A DNA stretch of 64,000 bases from VXNJ01 sp965249595 (GCA_965249595.1 OZ252242.1:682001-746000); one strand, 5' to 3'. Shown: positions 34,401 through 44,188, counted from the first letter of the stretch. The notes: generated from the sequence alone by a model not told the origin. Made by a program: numbers and translations.

Positions 34401-36260
34401 GTGGCCACCAAGGGGAAGCCCGGGTCCCGGAGAAACCAGTTGCTAGAGCAGTTATCACCGCATCTTTACCGCTACCAAGACACGTGCTGTGTCTATGTCG
34501 TCACCAGTGGGCGCTATGGGTTAGCGATCGATTTTGGCGCCGGCGAAGTGCTCGAACACCTCGCTGAGATCGGCGTCGCCGATCTCGAGTGGGTGCTTCA
34601 CACGCACCACCACCGCGATCAGTGCCAAGGTGACTATTTGCTATTCGATTCCGCCACGCAAATCGCGATACCGCGCAGCGAAGTGGCGATGCTGGAATTT
34701 GCATCCAGTTTTTGGCGCCACAAACGCACCGTTTCCAATTACGAGATGCAATCTGAATTCCAAACCCTGGCCGAGTCGATTCCAGCCGCAACCCGCCTGG
34801 TCGACTTCGAAACCTTTAGATGGCGCGGATATGAATTCGAAATCCTTCCCACCCCCGGCCACACTAAGGGCTCGATCTCGCTGGTAACTCAGATCGACGG
34901 TGAGCGCGTCGCGTTCTGCGGAGACCTGATCTCAGCCCCGGGCAAAGTGCACCGAATTCACGACCTGCAATGGGGCTACAACGCCCTGGATGGAATCAAC
35001 GCCGCGGTTGGTTCGGCCCGCACGCTGTCCCGCGCCAACGTCGACCAACTTCTCCCGTCGCACGGCCGACCGATGGATGACCCGGACTCCGCGCTAGGCG
35101 AAATGGGTAACAACCTGAGCCGGTTGTTCCATTTCGCCCAGCACACGCCGGAGGTGGCCGCCGCGCCGCAGATCACCACGGGCCAGCGGATTCACCCGAT
35201 CTCGCGTCACGTCTGGGCGAATGCCAGTTCGGAGGCCAATTTCTACGCCCTCGTGTCGGACAGCGGTCGGGCAATGCTGCTCGACTACGGTTTTCCCAAC
35301 CGTGACCATGGCTGGCCGCTGAGCCGGTTCGGTGAACACTCCCTCCACCAGTTGCGTGAATCGGCCAGGGTCAAGGAGTTTTCAGTTGTAATTCCCAGCC
35401 ACTATCACGACGACCACGTGGCCGGAATTCCATATCTGCAGCGGCACCACGGGACCAAAGTTTGGGCTCACGAATCATTCGCTGAAATCATTGCCGACCC
35501 ACTGCGATACAACCTGCCCTGCTTGATTCGCGAGCCGATTCGGGTTGATCGGGTGTTAAAAGATGGCGAAGAATTCGAATGGGAGGGCGTGACTCTGCAG
35601 GCTGTCCACGCGCCCGGCCACACCAACTTCGCCAGTCAGATATTTTTCGCCGTCGACAAAATTCGCTACGCGCTCACCGGCGATAACATCCTTGGCTCGC
35701 GGACGGGACCGCGCCTGGGCGGACCCATATACCGCAATAAATACACCTTGGGTAGTTTCCAGCCGACGTTGCGGGCGCTGACGGAGTTTTCGCCTCAATT
35801 GCTCCTCACCGGCCATTCCGGGGCGCTCTCGGTCAATCGGACGCAGCTTGATGAGTTGCGTCAGAGATCATTCGACCTGGGCAACGCGTTTCTTTCACTG
35901 GTAGAGACGCCGCAAGAAGTGAATTTTGCCCTCGACCCGCAATTTTTGTATGCGCGTCCTTACTGGGCATTCGCGAATGCCGGCGCAACTATTGATTTAC
36001 AGGTGGGATTGACCAATCATTTCGAGCACAGCGCCGATTTCGTGATTAAACCGCGCGGTCCGCGCGGTTGGAGTTTTACGCCGGACGGATTGTCCGGCCG
36101 ACTATCCGCCGGCGAGCAGATTGAACTCCCGCTGCAGTTGCGGGTGAGCGCGGATTCGCAACCGGCCCGCCGGTTGGTAGCCACCTACGACCTGACGATG
36201 GGTGGGCGGCGTTTCGGCCAGGAGGCCGAGAGCCTAATAAGCGTTACCGCCTCCCGTTAG
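34401..36260 (+). CDS. Tandem metallo-beta-lactamase-fold protein with C-terminal Ig-like domain
   Basis: About 620 residues with two MBL-fold hydrolase domains and a beta-sandwich tail. Domain 1 (residues ~15-260) has THHHRDQ, in which the final His of HxHxDH is Gln, then TPGHTKGS, FCGDLIS and LPSHGRP. Domain 2 (residues ~290-510) has the full SHYHDDH, APGHTNF, LTGDNIL and LTGHSG set. Residues ~530-620 resemble an Ig-like/NEW3 sandwich (DLQVGLTNHFEHSADFVIK...). GTG start at 34401, ten bases after the preceding stop. No signal peptide is evident. Domain 1 may bind only one metal. The function is unknown; lactonase- or glyoxalase II-like chemistry is possible. Confidence 0.8.
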   Translation: MATKGKPGSRRNQLLEQLSPHLYRYQDTCCVYVVTSGRYGLAIDFGAGEVLEHLAEIGVADLEWVLHTHHHRDQCQGDYLLFDSATQIAIPRSEVAMLEFASSFWRHKRTVSNYEMQSEFQTLAESIPAATRLVDFETFRWRGYEFEILPTPGHTKGSISLVTQIDGERVAFCGDLISAPGKVHRIHDLQWGYNALDGINAAVGSARTLSRANVDQLLPSHGRPMDDPDSALGEMGNNLSRLFHFAQHTPEVAAAPQITTGQRIHPISRHVWANASSEANFYALVSDSGRAMLLDYGFPNRDHGWPLSRFGEHSLHQLRESARVKEFSVVIPSHYHDDHVAGIPYLQRHHGTKVWAHESFAEIIADPLRYNLPCLIREPIRVDRVLKDGEEFEWEGVTLQAVHAPGHTNFASQIFFAVDKIRYALTGDNILGSRTGPRLGGPIYRNKYTLGSFQPTLRALTEFSPQLLLTGHSGALSVNRTQLDELRQRSFDLGNAFLSLVETPQEVNFALDPQFLYARPYWAFANAGATIDLQVGLTNHFEHSADFVIKPRGPRGWSFTPDGLSGRLSAGEQIELPLQLRVSADSQPARRLVATYDLTMGGRRFGQEAESLISVTASR

Positions 36261-36417
36261 CTTGCGTATCGCCGGCCGAAATCGCCAGCCGCGGCACTTG
36301 GGCTCGTTGCCCGGGGCGCCGAATCCGACAATTGCTTGCCGGTTGGTTTGCATCGGCGGTTCGGGAGACAGAATTGTTGCGCTGCCCATCCTCGCAGGGT
36401 CTGCGCACTAGGTAGGT

Positions 36418-37281
36418 GTGCCCCTCTTGGGTGCCAGGTGGCGCGGACAAAAATTCACCAAGGAATTGCCCAAGATTTCGAAGCCCGATATCCGACTGAT
36501 CGCCATCGATTTGGACGGGACCCTAGTTGACGACCAGAACACCGTCTCGCCGCGCGTGGCCGCGGCGATTGAGGCGGCACGTGGGCTAGGCGTCGAGGTG
36601 GTCATTGCCACCGGGCGAATGTTCCGGTCGGCGGTCCAATTTGCCCATCAACTGAATCTGCCGGGCCCGGTTATCTGCTACCAGGGTGCCCAGATTCGCG
36701 ACCCGGCCACCGGCTCCAGTTTGCACGAGCAGCTCCTCCCGTGCGCCGCCGCCGCCACGGTGATTGAATTTGCCGCGGAGAGAGGCATTCACGTTAACGC
36801 GTTCGCCGGCGATGAGTTGTACATGGCTTCACTGACCGAGGAAGGCCGGTTCTACCGTTCGCTTTCGGGAGTTGAACCAAATCTGGTGGGCGATCTGGGT
36901 GATTGGCTGGACCGCGATCTGGTTAAGCTAGTTCTCATTACGACCCCCGAAAATTCGCGATCATTGGTTGATCAATTGCGGTCCGTGGCCCCACCAACGA
37001 TCTCAGTTACGCGTTCGCACCCGCGCTTGGTAGAGGCAATCGACGCGCGTGTGGACAAGGGCGACGCGCTCCGGCGCCTATCGGTCCTTACCGGAATTCC
37101 CATCGGCCAGATAATGGGCATCGGTGACAACCTCAACGACCTGCCGTTGGTCGCGGCGGCCGGGTTTGGCGTGGCGATGGGCGGTGGTGCCGCCGAAACT
37201 AAGGCCGCGGCTGATTTCGTTACCGGCAGCTACGAGGATGACGGCGTGGCGATGGCAATCGAACGCTTTGTGCTCAACTGA
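36418..37281 (+). CDS. Cof-type HAD-IIB phosphatase
   Basis: HAD-superfamily hydrolase with a type IIB cap. Motif I is LIAIDLDGTLVDD, motif II lies in EVVIATGRMF, the lysine motif III is in the ...DKGDALRRL region and motif IV is MGIGDNLNDLPLVAAAGFGVAMG. Such enzymes dephosphorylate sugar phosphates, nucleotides or flavin/pyridoxal cofactors. The annotated GTG 36418 gives a 25-residue basic leader; translation may begin further down (for example TTG near 36463). The YrdC-family gene follows after ten bases in the same direction. Confidence 0.85.
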   Translation: MPLLGARWRGQKFTKELPKISKPDIRLIAIDLDGTLVDDQNTVSPRVAAAIEAARGLGVEVVIATGRMFRSAVQFAHQLNLPGPVICYQGAQIRDPATGSSLHEQLLPCAAAATVIEFAAERGIHVNAFAGDELYMASLTEEGRFYRSLSGVEPNLVGDLGDWLDRDLVKLVLITTPENSRSLVDQLRSVAPPTISVTRSHPRLVEAIDARVDKGDALRRLSVLTGIPIGQIMGIGDNLNDLPLVAAAGFGVAMGGGAAETKAAADFVTGSYEDDGVAMAIERFVLN

Positions 37282-37291
37282 CTCCAACCGC

Positions 37292-37900
37292 GTGGCGTTT
37301 CTGCTGCAGGAGGCGGCCGCGTGTCTAGATGCCGGCGGCGTCATCGCCTATCCGACCGATACGGTGTATGGGTTGGGGGCCCGCATTGACCGTCCGTTGG
37401 CGGTCGAAAGAGTGCTTCGCATCAAAGGGCGCAGCGCTTCGCGCGGCATGCCGGTCCTGGTGCAAGGGATGGAAACCGCGCTTGCATTGGGCCGGGCCAA
37501 TGCGGCATTCGCGGCGTTGGCAGACGGTTGTTGGCCGGGGGCCTTGACGCTGTTGGTTAATGCCCGTGGGGCTTTGAGCGAGGCGGTCGCGCCCGGCGGC
37601 AAGATTGGATTGCGGGCCCCCGGTCATCGGATGTTGTTGGACCTCCTGGACCTCACTCCGACCGGTATTACCGGGACCAGTGCGAACCGCAGTGGCCGGC
37701 CGGCACTCTTGACGGGGCCCACTGTGTCTGAGCAGCTCGGCGCCGATGTCGATTTCATACTGGACGGAGAGTGCCTGGCCGGGAAATCCTCGACGATCGT
37801 CGACACGACAACTGCCCCGGCCCGAATCATCAGATCGGGCCCGATCGGCGAGGAAGCCTTGCGGGCCGTATGGCCGGACATTGATGCCGGGCCCGGCTAG
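37292..37900 (+). CDS. L-threonylcarbamoyladenylate synthase (Sua5/YrdC)
   Basis: A 202-residue YrdC-domain enzyme that forms threonylcarbamoyl-AMP for the t6A37 modification of ANN-decoding tRNAs. Signatures are GGVIAYPTDTVYGLG, the KxR pair in RIKGRSASRGMP and the ATP-binding SxN in ITGTSANRSGR. It has no C-terminal Sua5 domain. The start is GTG 37292, ten bases after the HAD gene; the upstream frame to 37124 is shadow of that gene. It is likely co-transcribed with the HAD and epimerase genes. Confidence 0.88.
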   Translation: MAFLLQEAAACLDAGGVIAYPTDTVYGLGARIDRPLAVERVLRIKGRSASRGMPVLVQGMETALALGRANAAFAALADGCWPGALTLLVNARGALSEAVAPGGKIGLRAPGHRMLLDLLDLTPTGITGTSANRSGRPALLTGPTVSEQLGADVDFILDGECLAGKSSTIVDTTTAPARIIRSGPIGEEALRAVWPDIDAGPG

Positions 37901-37915
37901 GCAAGGCAAGAGTCG

Positions 37916-38776
37916 ATGAAGATAGCCGTTACTGGTGCGACGGGCCGCGTGGGCCGGCGGGTTGTGGCGTTAGCCGCCGCCGCCGGGCATGATGTTACGG
38001 CGGTTGACATGGCTGTCGACTCCTTGTTGACCGTGCCAAGGGGGCGGTTTGAGGTTCGACGCGCCGACGTAGCCGACTTGGGCGCGACCGTGGCGGCGCT
38101 CGAAGGCGCCGAGGTAGCGATCCATCTGGCGGCCATCGTCCACCCCATGTGGGATTCGGCACCGATGGTCTACGTGCGCAACACTGAGATGACCATGAAC
38201 GTGTTCGAAGCGGCGCGGCTTTTGGGCATCTCCCGGGTGGTACAGGCGTCGAGTGAGTCAACGCTCGGATTTTCATTCGCCCATCGCCCACACGGTCCCG
38301 ATTGGTACCCGATCAACGAGAACCACCCCTCGCGTCCGCAGGATTCCTACGGATTGTCCAAACTGGCCGCCGAAGAAATTGCTCAAGCCTACTGGCGGCG
38401 TGCCCGGATCGATTCGGTAAGCCTGCGCTTTTGCCGGATCATATTCACCAACGATTGGGAGTCGGTGCTAACCCCGATTCGTCGCGATCCGGCCCTCGGG
38501 GCCCGCATGCTCTGGTCGTACATCGCGGTCGAGGATGCCGCCGCCGCGCTACTTGCGGCGATCCGGTCGGAGGTTGCCGGTTGCCACGCGGTCTTCGCCA
38601 CCGCTCAGGACAGCTACATGGGCGAACCGACGGCTCAATTGATGGCCGCCCACTACCCGAGCGCCCAATTGCGAGGCCCGATCGCCAACCCTCACTTTGC
38701 GGTAATTTCAGCCGATCGTGCTAAGTCCCTATTGGACTGGCGGGCCCGGGTCTCCTGGCGTGATCACCTCGACTAG
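37916..38776 (+). CDS. NAD-dependent epimerase/dehydratase
   Basis: Extended SDR of 286 residues. The N-terminal cofactor motif is IAVTGATGRVGRRVV, ADVADLGATVAALEGAEVAIHLAA marks the adenine-pocket strand, and the catalytic dyad is in SYGLSKLAAEE, with serine supplied by QASSEST. The C-terminal substrate part is short, as in uronate dehydrogenase-type members (note the YPINENHPSRPQDSYG segment). It follows the YrdC gene by 15 bases and converges on glmS. A sugar-acid or nucleotide-sugar oxidation is plausible. Confidence 0.85.
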   Translation: MKIAVTGATGRVGRRVVALAAAAGHDVTAVDMAVDSLLTVPRGRFEVRRADVADLGATVAALEGAEVAIHLAAIVHPMWDSAPMVYVRNTEMTMNVFEAARLLGISRVVQASSESTLGFSFAHRPHGPDWYPINENHPSRPQDSYGLSKLAAEEIAQAYWRRARIDSVSLRFCRIIFTNDWESVLTPIRRDPALGARMLWSYIAVEDAAAALLAAIRSEVAGCHAVFATAQDSYMGEPTAQLMAAHYPSAQLRGPIANPHFAVISADRAKSLLDWRARVSWRDHLD

Positions 38777-38796
38777 GCGATCGATGCCCGGGCGTC

Positions 38797-40629
38797 CTAT
38801 TCGACGGTGACCGTCTTGGCGAGATTTCGAGGCTGGTCAACATCGCAACCGCGACGAACGGCGATGTGATAGGCCAGCAGTTGGAGCGGGACAACGTAGC
38901 AAATGGGGGCCAGCAAGTTTGGGATCTTGGGCATTGCCAAGAACCAATCGGAGCGGTCGGCCAATTCGCCGTCATCAATAGCCCCGATCGCTAGGACCTT
39001 TCCATCGCGGCTCTTTATTTCTTCCAGACAGGAGAGCATCCTGGATCGGGATTCGCCCGGCGGGGCGATTACCACCGTGGGTAGATCTTTGGTAATTAGG
39101 GCGATGGGGCCGTGTTTGAGTTCGCCGGCGGGATACCCTTCAGCGTGGATATAGGAAAGCTCCTTGAGCTTGAGGGCGCCCTCGAGAGCAATCGGTTTGA
39201 GTGGTCCGCGGCCAACAAAAAACACGTTTTCAACGGCCGCCAAGCGGTGTGCGAGCCGCTCGACTTTCCGATCAACAGCTAGCAACGAGTCGGTTTGCTG
39301 TGGTATGCGAGCGACATCTTCGAGCAGCTGGATGGATTTGGCATCGCCGATGGCGTCCCGCCAGCGGGCGATGGCAACCGCCAACAGGTAAAGCAGGGAG
39401 ATAGTGGCGGTGAACGTCTTGGTTGAGGCCACGCCGATCTCAGGGCCCGCGCGGGTGTAGATGACCTCGCTGGTCGTGCGGGCCAGCGTCGATTCAACGA
39501 CGTTGGTGATCGCCAGTGATGGCGCCCCGGCTACGGTGGCGGCGATCGCGGCCTGGATGGTATCAAAAGTTTCCCCGGATTGCGATATCACTACCACCAA
39601 GGTGTCGACCCCGGGCTTCGGCGCGCGGTGCTCAAATTCAGCCGCATTCTCGATTTCAGTCGGGATTCCAGCGATTTGTTCCAGGTAGGTTTGGCCCAGC
39701 ATGGCCGCATGCAACGATGTGCCGCAGGCCAATAGCATTACCCGCCGCAGCGACTTGGCGCATTTGGCCAGCAATGGCGTATCACCCAGATCGACGGACG
39801 GCCCACCGGGTTGAATCCGACCCTGCAGGGTGTCTGCCAATGCGCGCGGCTGTTCGAATATCTCCTTTTGCATAAAGTGCCGATAGGTGCCCTTCTCAGC
39901 CAACGCCGGACCCCACGCGACAGTGTTAATTGGCCGAAGCGCGTGGCCGCAAGCGCCAAATATTTCGACCTGATCGGCGCTGATTGCGGCCACGTCACCG
40001 TTCTCTAGGTGCATGACTTTTCGGGTATACGGGATCAACGCGGGGATGTCCGAGGCGACCAAGTTCTCGCCTTCACCGACCCCGATTGATAACGGACTGG
40101 CCTGGCGGGCTGCCACCATCAGTCCCGGGGCCCCGCTCCAGATCACCACGATGGCAAAGGAGCCCGAAAGCCTCGGAGTGACCGAGCGCACCGCGGCCAA
40201 GAGATCCGGTTCATTGGCAAGCTCGCGCGCGACCAGGTGCGCTATTACTTCGGTGTCGGTTTGCGACGCGAACTCGACCCCATCCGCCGCCAATTCAAGT
40301 TGGAGCGATCGATAGTTGTCGATGATGCCGTTATGGACCACGGCAACTGAGCCCGAATGGTCGGTATGCGGGTGGGCGTTGCTGGCGGTTGGGCGCCCGT
40401 GGGTGGCCCAGCGAGTGTGTCCGATGCCCAGGGTTGCAGGGTTTGGCTGACCTTGAACCGCCGCCGCCAAATTGGCTAGTTTGCCGACCCTTCGGGTAAC
40501 AGCCAATCGTTTGCCGGCGTGGAAAGCAACCCCAGCTGAGTCATAACCGCGATATTCGAGGCGACGCAGTCCGTCGATTACGATCGGGGCGGCCGATTGC
40601 CGGCCGCAATAGCCGACTATGCCGCACAT
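38797..40629 (-). CDS. glmS: Glutamine-fructose-6-phosphate aminotransferase (GlmS)
   Basis: A 610-residue enzyme making glucosamine 6-phosphate for peptidoglycan. The N-terminal glutaminase domain begins MCGIVGYCGRQ, with Cys2 as nucleophile, and has LEYRGYDSAGVAF and GHTRWATHG. Two SIS sugar-isomerase domains follow (ACGTSLHAAMLGQ, SQSGETFDTIQA, EGALKLKELSYIHAEGY), and the conserved C-terminus is LAKTVTVE. The sequence looks full length and intact. I saw no ribozyme-like element in the 100 bases upstream. Confidence 0.96.
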   Translation of the reverse strand: MCGIVGYCGRQSAAPIVIDGLRRLEYRGYDSAGVAFHAGKRLAVTRRVGKLANLAAAVQGQPNPATLGIGHTRWATHGRPTASNAHPHTDHSGSVAVVHNGIIDNYRSLQLELAADGVEFASQTDTEVIAHLVARELANEPDLLAAVRSVTPRLSGSFAIVVIWSGAPGLMVAARQASPLSIGVGEGENLVASDIPALIPYTRKVMHLENGDVAAISADQVEIFGACGHALRPINTVAWGPALAEKGTYRHFMQKEIFEQPRALADTLQGRIQPGGPSVDLGDTPLLAKCAKSLRRVMLLACGTSLHAAMLGQTYLEQIAGIPTEIENAAEFEHRAPKPGVDTLVVVISQSGETFDTIQAAIAATVAGAPSLAITNVVESTLARTTSEVIYTRAGPEIGVASTKTFTATISLLYLLAVAIARWRDAIGDAKSIQLLEDVARIPQQTDSLLAVDRKVERLAHRLAAVENVFFVGRGPLKPIALEGALKLKELSYIHAEGYPAGELKHGPIALITKDLPTVVIAPPGESRSRMLSCLEEIKSRDGKVLAIGAIDDGELADRSDWFLAMPKIPNLLAPICYVVPLQLLAYHIAVRRGCDVDQPRNLAKTVTVE

Positions 40630-40743
40630 TTAATCATGAGAGAACTTACGAAGTTGAAGCTGGCAAACGGCAGGCGCAGGCCATTGGTAGGAGGTACCTA
40701 AACTTTATCTACCAACTGGCAATTAAGCTGGCGGAGGGTGAGC

Positions 40744-41982
40744 ATGGGGCCTTTGGAATCGGCGTTAGCGCAATTTGATGCGGCCGCTGATCGCGTGGGA
40801 CTAAGCGACGGCGAGAGAGCGTTGCTCCGTTCTATCAAGCGTGAGCTGACCGTTGAATTCCCGGTTGAAAAAGATGATGGCGAGGTGGCCATTTACCGCG
40901 GGTACCGAGTACACCACAACATCACTCGTGGGCCGGCCAAGGGCGGGATTCGTTACCACCCGTCGGCCGCATTGGATGAAGTCCGGGCGCTGGCCATGTG
41001 GATGACCTGGAAGTGTGCGTTGGCGGATTTGCCGTTTGGCGGCGGCAAAGGCGGGGTGGTGGTCGATCCGGCATCTCTCTCCCGCAATGAGCTGGAGAAC
41101 CTGACGCGTCGTTACGCCACCGAGATTTCTCCCCTGTTGGGGCCGGAGATGGATATTCCAGCGCCCGATGTTGGCACCGATGCCCAGATCATGGCCTGGA
41201 TCATGGACACCATATCGATGCATCGCGGTTATTCGATTCCGGCGGCGGTTACCGGCAAACCAGTACCGGTTGGTGGCTCAGTAGGCAGGGAAAGCGCCAC
41301 CTCATTGGGTCTGCTCATGTGCGTGCGCGAACATCTGGCCCAGACCGGGGGCGCCCTGGCCGGCCAGACCGTTGCCATCCAGGGGTCTGGCAATGTGGGA
41401 TTGCAGGCGGCACGGCTTTTTTCGGCCGAAGGGGGCCGGGTAGTGGCAATCTCCTCTTCGCGTGGCGGCGCCTATAGGGCTGGAGGCCTCGGGTTCGATG
41501 CGCTCGAGCGGCATTTGGCCGCTGGCGGCGCACTTGCCCAATTGCCCGGGGCCGACCCGATCACCAATGCCGAGTTGCTGAGTTTGGATGTTGACATCCT
41601 TATTCCGGCGGCCATCGAGGGCCAGATTCACGCCGGCAATGCCGATGCCGTGCGGGCGTCGCTGGTGGCCGAAGGGGCTAACGGCCCGGTGGATTTCGAC
41701 GGTGATTTGATATTGCGCGATCGTGGCATCGCGGTGTTGCCGGACATCTTGGCCAATGCCGGCGGGGTCACGGTCTCTTACTTTGAATGGGTCCAGGGAC
41801 TGCAGCAGTTCTTCTGGGACGAAGAACGAATCGTAAGTGAATTGCAGAGCCACATGCGCAGCGCCTATCGGGCCGTGTCCGAACGCGCTGAGGGGTATGG
41901 CTGCAGCCTACGCCAGGCGGCATGGGCTGTCGCCGTGGAGCGGGTGGCCGCGGCCGTCAAACTGCGCGGTACTTACCCTTAG
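40744..41982 (+). CDS. Glutamate dehydrogenase family (Glu/Leu/Phe/Val)
   Basis: A 412-residue NAD(P)-dependent amino-acid dehydrogenase linking 2-oxoglutarate and ammonia to glutamate. The substrate domain has GGIRYHPSAALDEVRALAMWMTWK and the catalytic lysine in PFGGGKGGV, with the aspartate in PAPDVGTDAQIMAW. The Rossmann domain begins VAIQGSGNVGLQAARLF. ATG 40744 lies five bases after GGAGGGTGA, so it is preferred to GTG 40738. AGGTACCT and the GGTAG...CTACC pair upstream (40685-40713) might belong to an operator, but this is weak. Confidence 0.93.
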   Translation: MGPLESALAQFDAAADRVGLSDGERALLRSIKRELTVEFPVEKDDGEVAIYRGYRVHHNITRGPAKGGIRYHPSAALDEVRALAMWMTWKCALADLPFGGGKGGVVVDPASLSRNELENLTRRYATEISPLLGPEMDIPAPDVGTDAQIMAWIMDTISMHRGYSIPAAVTGKPVPVGGSVGRESATSLGLLMCVREHLAQTGGALAGQTVAIQGSGNVGLQAARLFSAEGGRVVAISSSRGGAYRAGGLGFDALERHLAAGGALAQLPGADPITNAELLSLDVDILIPAAIEGQIHAGNADAVRASLVAEGANGPVDFDGDLILRDRGIAVLPDILANAGGVTVSYFEWVQGLQQFFWDEERIVSELQSHMRSAYRAVSERAEGYGCSLRQAAWAVAVERVAAAVKLRGTYP

Positions 41983-42032
41983 CAAGCCCGACGATTGACC
42001 CGAGGTCAATCGATCCGCGATCTGCCAATTGA

Positions 42033-42614
42033 ATGAGCAACGCGCCGACTCCTGCGGATCTTGGCCAGCATGTCAACAATGCCGCGACCAGGGCAGGCGC
42101 CTCCCGAATTGCCCGGCCCGCGCTCGCCGTGGCAATCCTGGTCAATGAGAATCGGCTGTTCGACGAATGGATGGATGATTACTTGGACGAACCGGCGGTC
42201 GACGCCGCAATCGACGAATTGGATGAGTTCGAACCGCCTTTGATCGAAGAGGTGCGAGTCAACGCTCTGGGTCGCATTGGCGCCGGTTTGTTAACGCCGT
42301 TTATTTCCGCCTATACGAGCGTTCGAGCGGATAACCCGGCGGCCGCGATCCCGGCCCTCGATTCGCTGCTTGTAGTCCCGGACGCCGGAAAAAAAATGGC
42401 GCGATTTGAAAACTCAATCTTTCACATCCCGAAATATATGGGCGATGCCGATCGCATCGACGATGAAATATTCGATACAGGGTTGCAATTAGAGCCGCTT
42501 TTCGCCGGGTGCGCCGAATTCATGTCCTGGTTTGCACCGGAATTACCAAAGAATCGACGGCTCGCCCTGATGAATTCTTTGGGCGAAGGGGGGCGAACCC
42601 ACGCGCCGTGGTGA
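42033..42614 (+). CDS. Hypothetical acidic protein, possibly frameshifted at a G6 run
   Basis: A 193-residue acidic soluble protein with no family I recognise. It has an ATG start but no clear ribosome-binding site. The first 70 residues are rich in Asp/Glu (for example EWMDDYLDEPAVDAAIDELDEFEPP) and the middle is hydrophobic without being a clear membrane helix. A run of six G at 42589-42594 lies 20 bases before the stop. A shift there opens another frame that continues for about 30 residues (...RTTGRAIGQRIATDKAVALYL) to a TAG near 42682 and looks more protein-like than the annotated tail. The IS110 remnant begins about 330 bases downstream. Confidence 0.5.
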   Translation: MSNAPTPADLGQHVNNAATRAGASRIARPALAVAILVNENRLFDEWMDDYLDEPAVDAAIDELDEFEPPLIEEVRVNALGRIGAGLLTPFISAYTSVRADNPAAAIPALDSLLVVPDAGKKMARFENSIFHIPKYMGDADRIDDEIFDTGLQLEPLFAGCAEFMSWFAPELPKNRRLALMNSLGEGGRTHAPW

Positions 42615-42945
42615 TTTACGGACCACCGGCAGGGCCATCGGCCAGCGGATCGCGACCGACAAAGCGGTAGCCCTGTACCTTTAGGTAGCTTCATCTGACT
42701 AAGCAATTGGGCATGCGCGATGCTCTGCTCAGCCTGGATGAAGTCAAGGTCAGCGGCCGGGAGTAACCAATCGCCCCTTGTGTCTTTTGAGCACCGTGGG
42801 GGGGACCCGTGCCCCGGTGCAGCTGGCCGCGGCAGATGCCCCGTGGAGAGTTTGCGTCTTAGAACGCCGGTACAGGGATTGGCAGGTGTCGTGGCGGACC
42901 TTCAATGCGATCAATACCATCGCGCACCACACATGGGGAAGGACC
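42615..42945. other. Spacer before IS110 remnant
   Basis: About 330 bases. The first 70 may encode the alternative tail of the preceding gene. The rest presumably includes the left end of the IS110-type element. IS110 elements generally lack terminal inverted repeats, and none was seen. A GGGGGGG run lies near 42800. Confidence 0.4.
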
Positions 42946-44188
42946 GTGAAAGAACACACTTCCTGGTACGCCGGATCGAGAAGGGCCATCGCCGAGCACC
43001 AGGTCTGCATCATCGACGCTGACGGCAACGAACATGGTCAGCGTAATTTCCCGCATCGTGGATCCGGATTGGCGGCCATGGCCGCCTGGATCCTGTCCCG
43101 CACCGGAACCGACCCCGAAGATATCGCCATCGCCATTGAGGTGCCGCATGGACCGGTGGTCGAGAGCCTGCTCGATCGCGGGTTTAAAGTGCATGCCATC
43201 AACCCCAAGCAACTCGATCGCTTCCGTGATCGCTTCTTCCCAGCCGGCGCCAAGGACGACCGCCGCGATGCCAGGGTCCTGGCCGATGCCCTGCGCACCG
43301 ATCCGCAGGTGCTGCGGCAGCTGGCATCGCCAGATCCCTTGACCGTGGAGCTAAGAGAGTTCTCACGTTTGGCTTCAGGAGCTCACCAAGGAGCGCACCC
43401 GCCTTAGCAACCGGGTGCGACAACAACTCTGGCGCTACTATCCGCAGGTCCTGGAGATCAGCAACAACGTCACCGAGCCATGGATCCTGGATCTGTGGCA
43501 GATGGCTCCCACACCGGAGAGGGGGCGGCGATTGAGTCGAGGCCGGGTAACCCGGTTGCTAAAACGCCATCGCATCCGTCGCATTGATGCGACAGGCGTG
43601 CTCTCGATGCTGCGCCAGGAAGCGATAAAGGTGTCTCCGGGCACAACCGAGGCTGCCGTCGCGACGATCACCCTGGTCGCCGAACGTCTAAAGCTCATCC
43701 AGCGTCAACTGCTCGAGGTCAACACCCAGATCGACCGCTTAACCGATGCCATCGCCAACGATGCACTGGGTGAGAGCGGGCAGCGCGACGTGGCCATCCT
43801 CTCATCTCTTCCCGGAGTCGGAAGGACGGTCCTCGCCACACTGCTCACCGAGGCGCATGATCCTCTTATGCGGAGAGACTATCGCGCCCTGCGCTCATTA
43901 TGCGGAGTTGCGCCGATAACCAAGCGATCGGGCAAGAGCATGATCGTTGTCCGACGCCATGCCGTCCATCGTCGACTCGCCAATGCCATGTACCACTGGG
44001 CCCGGGTGGCGGTTCAGCATGATCCGGTCAGCCGACGCAAATACGACGCATTACGCCTTCGAGGCCATCGGCATGCAAGGGCGTTGCGATCGGTAGCTGA
44101 CCGTTTGTTGGCGGTGGTCTGCGCTATGCTGCGTAACCAGACCCTTTATCAGCCAGAACTGCTCCGGAGTGATGCCGCAGCGGCTTGA
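42946..44188 (+). pseudogene. IS110-family transposase, frameshifted and missing its first catalytic Asp
   Basis: Together the two frames give an IS110 (DEDD RuvC-like plus Transposase_20) protein of about 413 residues. Part one (GTG 42946, after GGGGAAGGACC) has AIAIEVPHGPVVESLL with the Glu, the INPKQLDRFRDRF segment and KDDRRDARVLAD with the two Asp. Part two, from about 43372, has QELTKERTRLSNRVRQQL, then SLPGVGRTVLATLL and YRALRSLCGVAPITKRSG. One extra base at the GG of 43371-43372 separates the frames. The expected GIDWA at the N-terminus reads GSRRA, because small compensating changes around 42980 remove the first catalytic Asp. The copy should be inactive. Confidence 0.85.

Noticed and set aside
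38500..40750. glmS riboswitch/ribozyme or operator upstream of glmS
   Set aside because: Sequence around 40630-40740 shows no ribozyme-like core; AGGTACCT palindrome is too short to support an operator.
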